64,000 nt of DNA from an uncultured Bacteroidales bacterium (lineage in GTDB: Bacteria; Bacteroidota; Bacteroidia; Bacteroidales; Bacteroidaceae). The stretch spans positions 1 to 64,000 of the forward strand of contig CALDKD010000090.1 of assembly GCA_937898885.1 (NCBI GenBank). Reading direction: 5' to 3'. Position numbers and translations under genes: made by a program. Under the pieces are notes generated by a model. It was given only the letters and a program-made list of their open reading frames with translations, searched no databases and had not been told where the DNA came from. Below, piece after piece: positions 21,601 to 26,830 of the stretch (positions are counted from its first letter, which is position 1; each line of letters begins with the position of its first letter).

Positions 21601-24491
21601 GCAGTCTCCGCTCCGGCATCCTCCTGCCGCTCATCCGCGTCACCGCCTCCCTCTTCCTGCTCCTCCAGGCTGTCGTAGTAGTCATCCTGTATCTGCAGGG
21701 CCTGAGACGTAGCCAGCTCCACCGGCTGCGCGCCAGACCTGACGGCAAGGTTGCCGTCCTTGTCGAAGGCCGCCTCGGCCACAGTCACCACGCCGTTCTC
21801 CAGACCGGCGTCCGTCACTATATATGTGTTGTCGGCGGTATGCAGCACCATACCGTTCTCAGGCATCCTTGTCTGCGGGTTGTGCCTCATCGCGAAGTCT
21901 GCCTCACGCTCGCTCTCCGTCTGCGCGTTGTAGCGGTATGCGTCCACCACGCGCCGCGCGTCAGTGGTGTAGATGTCAGACAGAGCCATACTGGCAACCG
22001 TCCTGCGCTCTCCCGACGCGTCAACGACGACGGACGTGTTCACGTCCTGATCAACGACATAGACAGGCTCGCCGTTATACGTGGCGGTCGTTATCATCTC
22101 ACGGCCGTCCGCCTCCCTTGTCATGACAGGAAGCATATCCCTCTCAAAGCGGTCAACCGCCGTCTTTGTACGGTCCTCCAGACCGGCATAGATACCCTCC
22201 TGCACCTTCCTGGCGTTGTAGTAGGCCTCCAAGGCGTCCCAGTGGGCCACGTCAAGCCCGGTGCGGTACCGCTCCATGTCAACGCCCACGTCCCCGCCGG
22301 CGCTCTCGCGCTCCAGCCATCCGTCCGCCACGTCTTTCAAGTTCTCGCTATTCTCCTCCCTCTCGTGCAGCGCGTCGAGCACCTTACCGGTACGCTCAAC
22401 CGACTGATTGACGCTCCTGTACCCAGACAGTGGCAGGTTGTAGCCCTCCTCCACAGACTCGGCCGCCCTCTGTCTCATCTCATCGCGGTGTCCCAGCTGC
22501 GCGCCTATGCACAGGCCGCGGTAACGCTGCAGTCCGGTGATGTAGTCGAACACACCCTGCGCGACAGCGTCGGGAGTACCGGTCTCCTTTCCCTTTTGTA
22601 TGTTGAGCCAGGCGTTGTAGGCGTAGTCGTTCAGTGTCGCGTCATCAGCCTTGTCTATGGCCTCCTGCATCACATCCCATCCCTCTATCGCAGAGCTGTT
22701 GGCCTCTGTCAGCTCATCCAGTCTGCCCTTGGCACGATGCACCGCGATAGGATAATCCACAGTCTTCATCGCAGAGACCACACCGCCGAACAGACCCACG
22801 CCGAGAAGTATGTCAATCTGCTGCTCGGGGTCAAACAGGTCGCTGAGCTTCTGGTCTCCCACGAGAGCCGAGTTAAGCAGGATGCCGTACTGCTCCTCAC
22901 CCCACTCATCCAGGATGCCGTCCCATCTGGTCTTCTTGAGGAACTCATCCAGGCCACGCGCGAAGTCAGTGGAGCCCATCTTCCTCACAAGCTCGTTGAC
23001 ACGGTTCAGACGCAGGAAGTCAAGACCCTTGTCGCTGAGTCTCTCAACACCCTTGCCGACACCTGATGTCAACTTCTTCAGAAGACCATACTCACCCATC
23101 ATCTCCGTGAAGTTCTCTATCCCCTGAGCCGTCTCAGCCTTCAGAAATGCGCGGACGGCATTCTCGTCTCCCCCCGCGAACTGATACGAGCCGTTCTCCG
23201 GATCAAACTGCAGCTGACCATGGAGACGCTCCTCGTAGTCCTTCAGCGTAGTGCCGAGCTGCAGGGTGTTGCTCAGGAATATGGATGACACGATATCGCC
23301 GCCTACCCTCGCCCCGTTGGCGGCCGCACGGGCAGCTCTCACGGCCTGCCCTGTCCTTCCGAGCGCCTGCATGGTGCTGCGCGCTGCGGCTCTGGCCGCG
23401 GCCTTGCCCATTCCGGACAGCGGGTTGACGACCATCTGCGCCATGAACGGAGCCATGGCCGCCGTAGTCTGCCCCGCCTTGTATCCGTGGGGCATCATGG
23501 AGGAAAGCGTCTGTTCCGCCATCTGATTGATGTACGCGGCATCCAGAGCCGCCTGCTCCGGATATGACAGTTCCTCGCCGCTCTCCACCTTGTCCACTAT
23601 ACCCGGCAGCCGCGCCATCACGGCGGCGTCCGCAAGATCGGACAGGCCTCCGGTGTACGTTGACGCACTGGAGGCCTGTCCGAACAGACCACGCACTACG
23701 TTGCGTATCGGCTGACCGCTCTGCACCCTCATGGCGTCACGCACGAGCCTCGACGCCTCGCGGGCCTGCCTGTCGGCATAACGCACCAGACTGCGCTCGT
23801 TACGCAGGTCTATGTCCACCCCCTCCGGAAGGTTCTTTTCCTTATATTGGTTGAATACCTCCAGCCACTCAGGGCTGCCATTCTCGAAGCCAGACCTGTT
23901 GGCAGCGCGCGTCGCATCAAGCAGCACGCGCTGCTGTCTTCTCTGCCTCTCACGCAACTCGCGCCGGGCCTCACGCGCCCCGCTCCTCAGCTCATCGGCC
24001 GCCGGCTGGAGCTCAGACGCCATCTCCCTGCGCTGCCGCTCCTCCTCATACTGTCTGTCAGCCACAGCCTGACGTGTATGCTCACCGCGATGCTCGGCCA
24101 TATAGGCAGCCTGAGCCACGCTGTCACCGGGAAAAGCCCCGGCCGCCTCACGCTGCAGCCTTCTCGCCTCACGCATAGACACGTGCAACATACGGGAGTC
24201 ACCATCCTGCCCGGAGCCTGCGGCCCTGGCAGCCTCCCTCGCGTCCGCGCGCACGTCACGCCGGTACTCACGGCCGTCCCCCGTCGTTACCGTGCCTGAC
24301 TGACTGCCGGTACCGCCATAGCCCAGACGGGACGAGAAGCTGTCGTAATCCCCCACATCATAATCCTCACTCAAAGCGTCATAAGCCTTTCTCCTGTCAC
24401 TGTCGTTCGCGATGCGCTTCTGAAACTCCTCGAGAGTGCCCACATTATATTTCGCACTCAGCGCGTCATATACTTTATTTATGTCAGACAT
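6666..24491 (-). CDS. Giant phage polyvalent protein, 5,941 residues
   Basis: A single intact frame of 17.8 kb. Approximate domain order by residue: N-terminal YDALS..Y.VG repeats (1-60); hydrophobic helical region (230-420); Gly-rich linker (1271-1357) that overlaps another frame; PBECR-like nuclease (1495-1595, LLHIEARHGDE); Pol-beta-type nucleotidyltransferase (1655-1760, GSRIDGSPRTDSDLD); inorganic-pyrophosphatase-like (1785-1915); two HExxxH zincin-like domains (HEVVAHKG ~2014, HEVVSHKG ~2379); LPD1 with HEWWHAVD (~2940-3130); LPD3-like region (~3280-3420); ADP-ribosyltransferase-like (3425-3660, VYHGT); a conserved module around 4070; JAB/RadC-type (HNHPSG ~4400); LPD23-like plus HELQH (~4670-4790); LPD38 (~5380-5941). 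Such proteins are known from phages and conjugative elements and are thought to enter the recipient cell with the DNA. Domain names are from motif recognition, not a search. A preceding gene for a small ejection-type protein supports virion packaging. Confidence 0.9.
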   Translation of the reverse strand: MSDINKVYDALSAKYNVGTLEEFQKRIANDSDRRKAYDALSEDYDVGDYDSFSSRLGYGGTGSQSGTVTTGDGREYRRDVRADAREAARAAGSGQDGDSRMLHVSMREARRLQREAAGAFPGDSVAQAAYMAEHRGEHTRQAVADRQYEEERQRREMASELQPAADELRSGAREARRELRERQRRQQRVLLDATRAANRSGFENGSPEWLEVFNQYKEKNLPEGVDIDLRNERSLVRYADRQAREASRLVRDAMRVQSGQPIRNVVRGLFGQASSASTYTGGLSDLADAAVMARLPGIVDKVESGEELSYPEQAALDAAYINQMAEQTLSSMMPHGYKAGQTTAAMAPFMAQMVVNPLSGMGKAAARAAARSTMQALGRTGQAVRAARAAANGARVGGDIVSSIFLSNTLQLGTTLKDYEERLHGQLQFDPENGSYQFAGGDENAVRAFLKAETAQGIENFTEMMGEYGLLKKLTSGVGKGVERLSDKGLDFLRLNRVNELVRKMGSTDFARGLDEFLKKTRWDGILDEWGEEQYGILLNSALVGDQKLSDLFDPEQQIDILLGVGLFGGVVSAMKTVDYPIAVHRAKGRLDELTEANSSAIEGWDVMQEAIDKADDATLNDYAYNAWLNIQKGKETGTPDAVAQGVFDYITGLQRYRGLCIGAQLGHRDEMRQRAAESVEEGYNLPLSGYRSVNQSVERTGKVLDALHEREENSENLKDVADGWLERESAGGDVGVDMERYRTGLDVAHWDALEAYYNARKVQEGIYAGLEDRTKTAVDRFERDMLPVMTREADGREMITTATYNGEPVYVVDQDVNTSVVVDASGERRTVASMALSDIYTTDARRVVDAYRYNAQTESEREADFAMRHNPQTRMPENGMVLHTADNTYIVTDAGLENGVVTVAEAAFDKDGNLAVRSGAQPVELATSQALQIQDDYYDSLEEQEEGGGDADERQEDAGAETAREEEVPDMEAPAPGNAVEGGNVVEEPQPLSPEEQTERDIADAYEMSENGDDDYLADNLREAQRALRKVSGRKPKATEKAARLEELRAIKAKREAAQAVVDRWQRAIDAKTERERADAGTSASYWTVSDEEVRASMSAKTDSDRTLEEIVTASLGRGGGISIEDFERQTGLKAADRKRMVGWYRSEANGGRTLADIAHNIWQNMTPEQQGLYDDTDVANTLIEILSSAQSPSDITRMAENAERKRLQDMRDAERAQADAYARGYNFDNLDDMEAYYAMLAGQRRQIYETPEQLQEKYSTLANEYEKEDGQRIGQGGEGVPGVDTGGGVSGQGGAGGSVLQGAQAVDEMGQAPLLQQGGQAGERGAAGIVGAGTGVPAQEGTGPASRDGAAGAELTVIFNNVLAAQKLWNTKLRKQARARLGDSFAYVDNAIAEAGTYAKNGRWDNEVFQRYSDAIKQVPELSRSLNAGSSKEEYSPVTAEESADTNLSSEVDENGIPFVKSSDGSTIFGNINSGLVIPSAPIKLSNGIITDPSTKDGYGLLHIEARHGDEIRKAGFRTVEEFVEYVGKNYDPNRILIGKESKTGNGTYLIQVRDGHNNTLYIELSSDGSYWNVNSGGVFSERYGKNYKSVQPASAQQDKESVPDNTLRADTNADNSTAPNGNVSDTFNGKDTQSSESASNQQEESAEDVELNGQLYNIADLERQFRDDIEMTLSDNGIDAEIVGVRLIGSRIDGSPRTDSDLDLLVEYKGDYPEDSLFNLLNGEEFNINGVRLDINPITRGKSGTIEQFVNRNAGYSKESEVSAAVQAAREQVDTEPTEAQKKAGNYRMGHVSIDGYDITLENPRGSVRRGRDESGREWQTEMRNDYGYIRGTEGVDGDHIDVFLSDIPEQGNVYVVDQVNPNTGEFDEHKVMYGFASEEEARAAYLSNYSEGWQGLGGITPVSKDEFRKWIKSSHRKTKPFAEYAGVRRLVENTDAPVTRRIAYWRERLGAPVVGVGSYADITEEAARTQIQAAERQGKGWYAFYEPVSGKVYLNLALVSNPRLVDAKVMHEVVAHKGVREMLGEERYNALLDELFPLIPQEDLQGLVATYRGVRGYDVDTERGRRAIADEYIAHIAERMDTSERALAMGEESDAARQRQTLWRRFVELLRKAFGLDDVSEDADGKPLSLQEIGTLLRQSLRRYEQMQRESADEGKPSQEEPLKDIDRPADADVERWLEEDNERSVKLTDGRVETLQEYLERVDDAVNPSAVAQRAYIYDKYGENVPAGVEDGYPDIITKDNAASTARSLVKDQFNVDDCPAILGGILRAKDEAVVPFLDELEKIRKENNETQSSGTGESNYAPVIQRARDWESRTGVKVKMLFDESGLTNQTIRKAVLREQAAGWFNTKTGEVCLYLPNLAATRDPMREVDTTFLHEVVSHKGLRLLLGDGKYDKLCDTVWDMMDKAQRDKWLDYVSYINGDEKTLQRAAADEYIASIAENMTPENQNIWQKFVAEVKRVLAELGLMSDISEEDLSTLLLASYNNLVKQGRAEREAQSKRAETDKKVRGKYSDMANIGKEMSVSDASEAVAPGQTTPKEKISDVGEKIGGAKKDLVREVADKINVNGETFAKIFPKFDFKRLIDRGLDPRIAAGLKFVTDHARKEFKSQKKRNGETRALNAARFIANYAKGFLLGDTSVDYTGNGWEFTDYGKLYYSFNIKLFGKLYDAMGEPLFEIDMSDSDVDIVMNSGELAAARARGQNVSSYQYYRDGKPFPARYVVRVGGSSREVFSEDEKDKAVDAFIKRVAKSVDYDKSHPYKLGVYYKPGVRNSYYIGVKIGNNVVALTPEGSEFTHKYIEEHNEELQALAARKAEEQKDRSKAARKIAGIEVVRYRESVNGELVNVYRIETKTGDRYVPVTSVEFAPEKPGDYSSLSRANKYLEEHRDELQQAAQRILDNYLQEQEERKGWKPEMNIGKLRPRVGLEHRNGKDVSADTLMGTFGFRGIEFGNYVSQKERQRYINEVFDALMDMAGILGLSPRAMSINGKLALAIGARGGSGAKAHYEPGKNVINLTKNNGWGALAHEWWHAVDFYFGDKTKPSTAASYDTKTRGEVRKAIEGLMSAINGTDYANRSKNLDDYLNKRYYSTETELAARAFQDYITQKLMERSQVNDFLSHFTGAAEWNGKGECYPYPLAGEADAIHEAFENVFSTIQERTDEDGGVVLFSKDRQRQQDIDAVDEEMRSIKDAAVADGTFMKAPNGQPTKLDERRWLLVRTEAFKKWFGDWELAAKVTQVVPASINHGFTSLKDATQWAKENILRTYSNNETGGKGEITINTQTINKFVSNDAVSKSESRDIHYAVLKQIPNLLRESIDVEQHPDYRKVDGVRKVENGINDGITIHRLFGAASIEGKTYRVKITLKENTGISTTKAYSYEATKIELLAGQSDEAVAASRNSNNSISLAKLLNGIDKSYNEDRKLIDFSKVVDENGEPLVVYHGTQNDGFTIFDHSKKRKDYDYGTTTFMFSDTKEIAENYAGENPDNVFSVFLNVVNPKRKDYKGSAWNGMKNHTGKFQIVPMYDETYSSREEAETALQKILDENYPNDKEKQEEQRHYMYVFEKMDTPKEEENTNTFSRQITESDEYDGGIATNVVDYYDVPNDEELKKIVLAPHTDYFVKNPGQIKSADPVTYDDDGNVIPLSQRFQEGNDDIRFSKAIKSADPFYSNAAKALEGIRQDKATAEQWLAMMQKNGGLKAEEDKWLGLSDWLRLQMAQATLALRDKSVSKAEIERYIADNAVKVEEVRYAEYPEGGVELDAVVLDEWRKAGGSNYDKAEQVQKALAERYGERFGDAVDIWYDGSIRIKNQRTYDELFNDGAKTTYSTRLNYTTEGLDNKREIALTVPTIEPYNEEDELHFGDAGEGRAVAWIRFGDTDAFLPEDSRVDDAQIQKREDAKKAVKRYEDSIYDKYGIPNDGSDDSFEKFVLSMTDEENNEWNRLCMIQEEAERRIIDYTRQRVLVIDEIQSKRHQEGRENGYFLKVTNPYVGEYKLDETKKWSTADIFNEDGTKIGTMFTEDGEYWAGTGDIMTLSETNEEAVLRRLPNIIAFQGVPGVPDAPFRKNWHELAMKRMLRLAAEEGYDKIAWTNGEMQADRYNIGNVFDAIRRVGNDFTLFGGSEGQVTISVDSDYKVTGSTLWGVSKGAPLSDVVGKELAARMVDMRENDTLELGGKRIGGEGMKGFYDQILPAFMNKYGKKWGVKVQDLSLPGLQNEEGWHSVDVTPEMRESVMEGQPMFRKRSGKSEENTYICKDNSVVSYEPLLQEAKTEAVRDSGGEADDAVTGSDGVRRKGDSGRKSPVDFGLRSLKPGEFCSVERKYTENKRYSLTSRRNRISSYEDVAYIFKTLQDSAVEHAFAVLVKDGMPTVIHMSIGGFAETTMDLRVIVPAVNEINPDSIYMVHNHPSGNLRPSFADRNMLKKFRDAFGSKVEPGMIIDSFKGEFGMFDSGSGEYEEQMPDGTGKDRKVKVYSFDKQEYIKNNPTTRINGADNVASFVMTERLGVREKIGALILGSSAEVFGNVYLPYNSIEGNAEAIAKEVSDLTIRMGGVAALLYGNNLDVRNAGKVARQTEVYSVRLLDAVNINSEVKNFPYYEYTSAANEGLMESNPVYQRVVSDAERPELADAQVEELNGRFSLVGVRAAHNALDARLAEGEDMLASLETARAAEERGYAADRIKIVTGWEHGKDGLWRYEIPDIETSDIERGLRNDGDSVTRHLSDYPDFAKYYPKRDVAINVTLRRESETRGTYNDGENRIDIVVGDTGELRAALAHELQHFIQHREGFPTGATPGRYMMGFDGRRVRFINDMVWLATQGGVRMTDGDVLSGKTLSDKLDGRMPDGGTYRERYARELANAARDLGFRGVDEMTDWLESAQKAFTDYRRTAGEVEARAVARRVAMTPAERVSTLVEDVMAADVPEDMRIYAAHKAMDAYGALLDAEDAGTDGRFSLTPAEREDSYRRIEREIGLAAAEYERAMDRAGVRFSETMQDSMRGLLELQRAVEKETGRRIEDHENAYMYENRMSSANLEQIEHYKRQLYDPLLDEVERMVRDEGVSHDDLNIYLVARHGLERNDVFAKRDAQRDADKYNKANPDKPQKSWVDYYAKYRGHDYSGLTALTGEKELSDAEDAAQFIVDAFEMAHDVSGLWSLINAATRATIETQRAGGLITKDVADRMRGMFEYYIPLRGFDETTSTEVYSYLNAASSPYNSPIKTAHGRRSLADDPIATIANMAESGIVQANRNLLKQRFLNMARSHRTGLLSVTEMMYEYDDALDVWRPFLPAIPAGATPEEVQEAWRKCRADFTMRQLADPDRYKMSSDRRNEPFRVVRKDELSEHQVVVKDDGREYVVTINGNPRAAQAVNGLTNPENTGEFLKVIGKVNRFMSANFTTRNPAFIISNLCRDGFYSNSLVWVKEGAGYAVRYNRNWARLLAQLPGLLHRYSKGTLDMSDKLDRHFKDFIEQGGVTGYTNLHSVDDYKDVIAKRLKRVDMSDGARAARALLEGLGDGLENMNAWAEGVSRFAAYLTSREEGRGIDQSVKDAKEISVNFNKKGSGIVTAGKWVRGNRLHYLAALLSQFGRSLYVFWNAGVQGLTNFGKAAAQHPGRFLTMAAIYYGAGILIPALFSGGDDDDDYYDLPKWVRRNNLCLKVGGKWVTLPLPIELRAIYGLGELLYSWQSGREYYTPAQVTKEIAEQISQIMPIDMMEGEGGAMALVPSAFKPLIENARNVDWTGVPLYRDNDWNKDAPEWTKAYQSVNPALVELGRDLNSMSGGNEGRKGAIDLNPAKLEHLFEGYLGGVATFLNKTYKSVSMAWDDEMRELRNVPVASNFVRGTDERVRERAARSHYFDIKDEVDRVAYEELTFRKKAMDWKLPESEREEAASELRRIYGSGEWRFLQRWRIMDKRRAKAEEKGDDAGADAVRREMVEAYRKWSQEAGE
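20420..20680 (-). CDS. 86-residue frame overprinted inside the giant gene
   Basis: On the same strand but in the +1 frame relative to the giant gene lies an ATG-to-stop frame, MDKELDKEVRAYLAS... to ...ETEQQEQS. It has ordinary globular composition (Trp, Phe, Tyr, Leu, charged residues) and about 85-90% G/C at codon third positions by hand count, the bias expected of a coding frame in this GC-rich phage. The giant frame reads the same DNA as a Gly/Gln/Ala low-complexity linker. An AAGGA-like stretch lies just before the ATG. It could be a true overlapping gene or the fossil of a gene swallowed when two virion genes fused. Function is not recognised. Confidence 0.5.
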   Translation of the reverse strand: MDKELDKEVRAYLASIPEEEYLDRAAQAVAYCREHRLWMKWDKPRFFSKEGKLVNAELLASSALVREFLHRKGLGPHPETEQQEQS

Positions 24492-24497
24492 ACTATA

Positions 24498-25586
24498 TTA
24501 GAAAAGATTTGGTTTCTGGCTCGTATTATCGTCAAAGAGGTTTGGCTTGCCCGCCGGCTGTCTCGCCACGGCTATTCCGGCATTCTCCAGCTGTTGCATG
24601 ACCTCCGGTTTTTGCTGGGCAGCAGCCAGAACATCCTGCATCATTATCACGTCACGGTCATCGGCGCGCTCCGTCGTGACGAGCGTCCTGCTCTCAGGAG
24701 GCACCAGCTGATACAGCTGCCCCAGTATCGATATAAGCTGCGCCTCATTGTAGTCATAGTACTTGCCGTCATAGCCCTGCATGACACCGGTCTTTGGCAC
24801 AGGCTTCCCGTCCGCGCCTATGCTGTAGCCCATACGCGCCAGAGCTTGCTGCTGTCTTACCGCGGCATTCAGCTCCGCAGTCTGCTCCCTGGTGGCAGCC
24901 TCACGCGCGTCAATAGCCTCACCGGCCTTGTGGGAGCGTATCGTCTCATTCAGAGCCGCCTCTTTCTGCTCATTGTCTATGCGAGCCTGCTCTCTCTCAA
25001 ACTCGAACATCTCCTGCTTCTGCCGCGCCGCATCCTGCGCCATCCTATTCTCCAGCAGCTGCTGCTCGTAGTCGTTCCTGCGCTTCCAGTTATCATACTC
25101 CTGCCTGGCGGCCGCCTGACTCGCCGCGAGACCAGCCTCGGCATATCTCGCCCGTTGCTCGTCCAGACGCTCCTGCCATTCACTGACGTTCGGATCCGCC
25201 ACCTCGGGCAGCCGCTGCGGCACGGCGCCCTGACCTGTGAAGATGAGGTTGGACAGCGCGCTGAACGCGTTGCCCAGATGACCTATGGCCTGAGCCGTGC
25301 GCGCCCCACGCTCGCGTCTCTCCTGCTCCTGCGCGCTCACCGGAGTCACCAGGCCGCTCATATAGTTGTAGAAGTCCACACCACCTTCAGGCGGAGCTCC
25401 CGCCCCCTGAGCGCCGGTCCCGCCGGACGTGTCCTCAGCCCTCTTCGGGCGCAGGGTCGCAGCCTCCGCTCCCTCAGGCAGCGTCACATCTTTCGAAACA
25501 CTCACCTCTGGCTTTCTTATGCCTTGCGCCAGCCCCATCAGCCTCTCGTATTCCGTCGGCTGTCTCATCGCGATAGGTGTGCTCAT
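24498..25586 (-). CDS. Coiled-coil virion/ejection-associated protein
   Basis: 362 residues, no recognised enzymatic domain. Residues ~140-260 are a long Arg/Glu/Gln/Ala-rich coiled coil (QKQEMFEFEREQARIDNEQKE). The N-terminal third is Pro/Gly-rich. The C-terminus carries two copies of KPNLF about ten residues apart (KPNLFDDNTSQKPNLF), a possible short linear packaging or docking motif. The start overlaps the stop of the upstream gene (ATGA) and its stop lies 6 bases before the giant gene, so the three form one operon. By position and composition it is probably an internal virion protein that accompanies the small ejection protein and the giant polyvalent protein; this is inference. Confidence 0.7.
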   Translation of the reverse strand: MSTPIAMRQPTEYERLMGLAQGIRKPEVSVSKDVTLPEGAEAATLRPKRAEDTSGGTGAQGAGAPPEGGVDFYNYMSGLVTPVSAQEQERRERGARTAQAIGHLGNAFSALSNLIFTGQGAVPQRLPEVADPNVSEWQERLDEQRARYAEAGLAASQAAARQEYDNWKRRNDYEQQLLENRMAQDAARQKQEMFEFEREQARIDNEQKEAALNETIRSHKAGEAIDAREAATREQTAELNAAVRQQQALARMGYSIGADGKPVPKTGVMQGYDGKYYDYNEAQLISILGQLYQLVPPESRTLVTTERADDRDVIMMQDVLAAAQQKPEVMQQLENAGIAVARQPAGKPNLFDDNTSQKPNLF

Positions 25587-26146
25587 GACTGCTCCTCCTT
25601 TTTCTTGAAGATGTTACTGAAAAGGCCGCGTCCCGAGTCAAGATAGCTCTGGATGTCGGCGTTGATCATACCCATGCCCGCCTGCATGCCCGAGCTTGCC
25701 GCGGCAGCGGAATTCGCAGCCCTCTGGTTGTAGATGCTCTGATAGGCGTTGCCAATACTGTCGGCGTTCTGCATATACTGGCTCTCCACGGCATCCTTGC
25801 GGGCCGTGCCCTGAGCCGCTATGCCCCTCACGGTGTCAGACACCATCCTGTTGGCGGCCTCCTGAGCACGGGCCACGCCCGCACCCGTGCTGTCACCCAT
25901 TACGGCGGCCGTGCCGCGCGCCGCGCTCATTTGCTCGCGTGCCATATTGCGGGCCTCGGTGAGCGCCGCCTGAGCCTCGGCCGTCTGCAGGTAGTCCTCA
26001 TTGTAGCGCCTGTCGTACCAGGCCTCGTTTCTTTGCTGACGCTTGGCCAGCTCATTCTCCGCGGCCTGAGCCGCCTTCTTGGATTGCACTCCTCCGATGA
26101 TGGACGATGCCAGACTCGCGACACCGCCGATGATAGCTCCGATCAT
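25583..26146 (-). CDS. Small phage ejection/internal virion protein
   Basis: 187 residues. The N-terminus is a Gly/Ala/Ile-rich hydrophobic segment (MIGAIIGGVASLASSIIGG), followed by a long Ala/Gln/Arg helix and a second Ala/Gly/Met-rich stretch (ASSGMQAGMGM) before a basic end (FKKKEEQS). This layout matches the small DNA-ejection or internal virion proteins of short-tailed phages, which insert in the host envelope. It is the first gene of late unit 1, 34 bp behind the conserved 27-bp motif, and is coupled (ATGA) to the next gene. Family is recognised from architecture rather than residue-level identity. Confidence 0.65.
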   Translation of the reverse strand: MIGAIIGGVASLASSIIGGVQSKKAAQAAENELAKRQQRNEAWYDRRYNEDYLQTAEAQAALTEARNMAREQMSAARGTAAVMGDSTGAGVARAQEAANRMVSDTVRGIAAQGTARKDAVESQYMQNADSIGNAYQSIYNQRAANSAAAASSGMQAGMGMINADIQSYLDSGRGLFSNIFKKKEEQS

Positions 26147-26179
26147 AATCCCTCATGCTTTTGATTAACTGGAGCAAAT

Positions 26180-26206
26180 CAATATCGCGACACGTACGGT
26201 TTTTGC
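26180..26206 (-). promoter_or_regulatory. Proposed phage late promoter, copy 2
   Basis: Second copy of the 27-bp block (plus strand beginning CAATATCGCGACACG), 34 bp upstream of the ejection-protein ATG. It differs from the 6537-6563 copy at only three positions. The similarity fades beyond the block apart from scattered matches toward the start codon. Confidence 0.6.
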
Positions 26207-26275
26207 TTTTTTAATAGAAACATAGCCTGCCGCCACACGCGCCCACACCCAATACAGGCAGTGATTAACAGTTCA

Positions 26276-26341
26276 CGTCAGTCCTGCCATTCTCTCACGC
26301 CGGACTGACGCGCAGAGGGAATCAGAGGGAAATTCCCTCTG
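26276..26341. repeat. Two perfect stem-loops in the late leader/intergenic region
   Basis: A 9-bp inverted repeat (CGTCAGTCC at 26276-26284 with GGACTGACG at 26302-26310) is followed by CAGAGGGAAT at 26313-26322 and then by a 9-bp palindrome with a one-base centre (CAGAGGGAA at 26323-26331, TTCCCTCTG at 26333-26341). No coding frame explains them. They lie between the early terminator and the late promoter. Confidence 0.6.
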
Positions 26342-26390
26342 GCCGTTGAAGTCCTGAAGAATAACAGTGTGTAAATTTTAAGGGTTTATA

Positions 26391-26430
26391 AAAAGAATCC
26401 CGACCGGGGTTGTGAAACCGCACGGCCGGG
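26391..26430 (-). terminator. Terminator of the early operon
   Basis: On the minus strand CCCGGCCG pairs with CGGTCGGG (plus positions 26423-26430 and 26399-26406), with an inner GGTT/AACC stem, and is followed by ATTCTTTTT. It follows the last early gene and would separate early from late transcription. Confidence 0.75.
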
Positions 26431-26440
26431 ACGCACTGGA

Positions 26441-26470
26441 GGGAGAAGGGCAACCTTCTCCCTTATTTTT
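26441..26470 (+). terminator. Strong hairpin with GCAA loop and plus-strand T-run
   Basis: GGGAGAAGG (26441-26449) pairs perfectly with CCTTCTCCC (26454-26462) across a GCAA tetraloop, followed on the plus strand by TTATTTTT. It touches the stop codon of the last early gene. As a terminator it would block plus-strand (antisense) transcription; on the minus strand it would be the first of two tandem hairpins. Confidence 0.6.
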
Positions 26471-26830
26471 CCATGACTACCTCAAGTTCACTCTGAGACA
26501 GAACTGAATGATTAGCACAATAATCGCCACACCAATCTTCAAACTCTGCGTTATGAGGACAGAGAACTACATCAGCACCTTTGAAAACTGCGTTAAGTTT
26601 ATTCGCTACTATTTCTGCTGCTTTTTGAGTACTGAGGTAATTACCGCTTTCAAAGTATCTTGCACTAAGATTACCTCTGCAATCAGGATCAACCGTAACA
26701 TGTATCCCTCAATTATCAATTTCAATATGTCAAAATACTTTTCCGACAGGAACTCTTTTATTCTCCATATCACATCATTTTTTAGATTTCCTTGGCCATA
26801 CTGGATTCTTCCTGTGTCATAGTTGCTCAA
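26463..26830 (-). pseudogene. Early-operon hypothetical gene broken by a frameshift
   Basis: The first ~43 codons (MSNYDTGRIQYGQG... to ...ILKLIIEG) are in one frame. A second frame continues as IHVTVDPDCRG... to ...SELEVVMEK and stop. There is no start codon for the second part, which is preceded by a stop in its own frame. The junction is near 26703-26712; changing GGG to GGGG there would restore one protein of about 122 residues. The second part has Cys and His residues (VLCPHNAEFEDWCGDYC). No family is recognised. The start overlaps the upstream gene by 14 bases, as normal for this operon. Confidence 0.7.

Noticed and set aside
21840..23066. 408-codon plus-strand frame inside the giant gene
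   Set aside because: Antisense shadow of the giant gene, Val/His/Arg-rich, without motifs or promoter.
26702..26712. Programmed -1 ribosomal frameshift
   Set aside because: There is no X-XXY-YYZ slippery heptamer at the junction, and a simple lost G in a G-run explains the break.
26508..26822. 104-codon plus-strand frame
   Set aside because: It lies antisense to a frameshifted minus-strand gene whose repaired product is far more protein-like and fits the operon.
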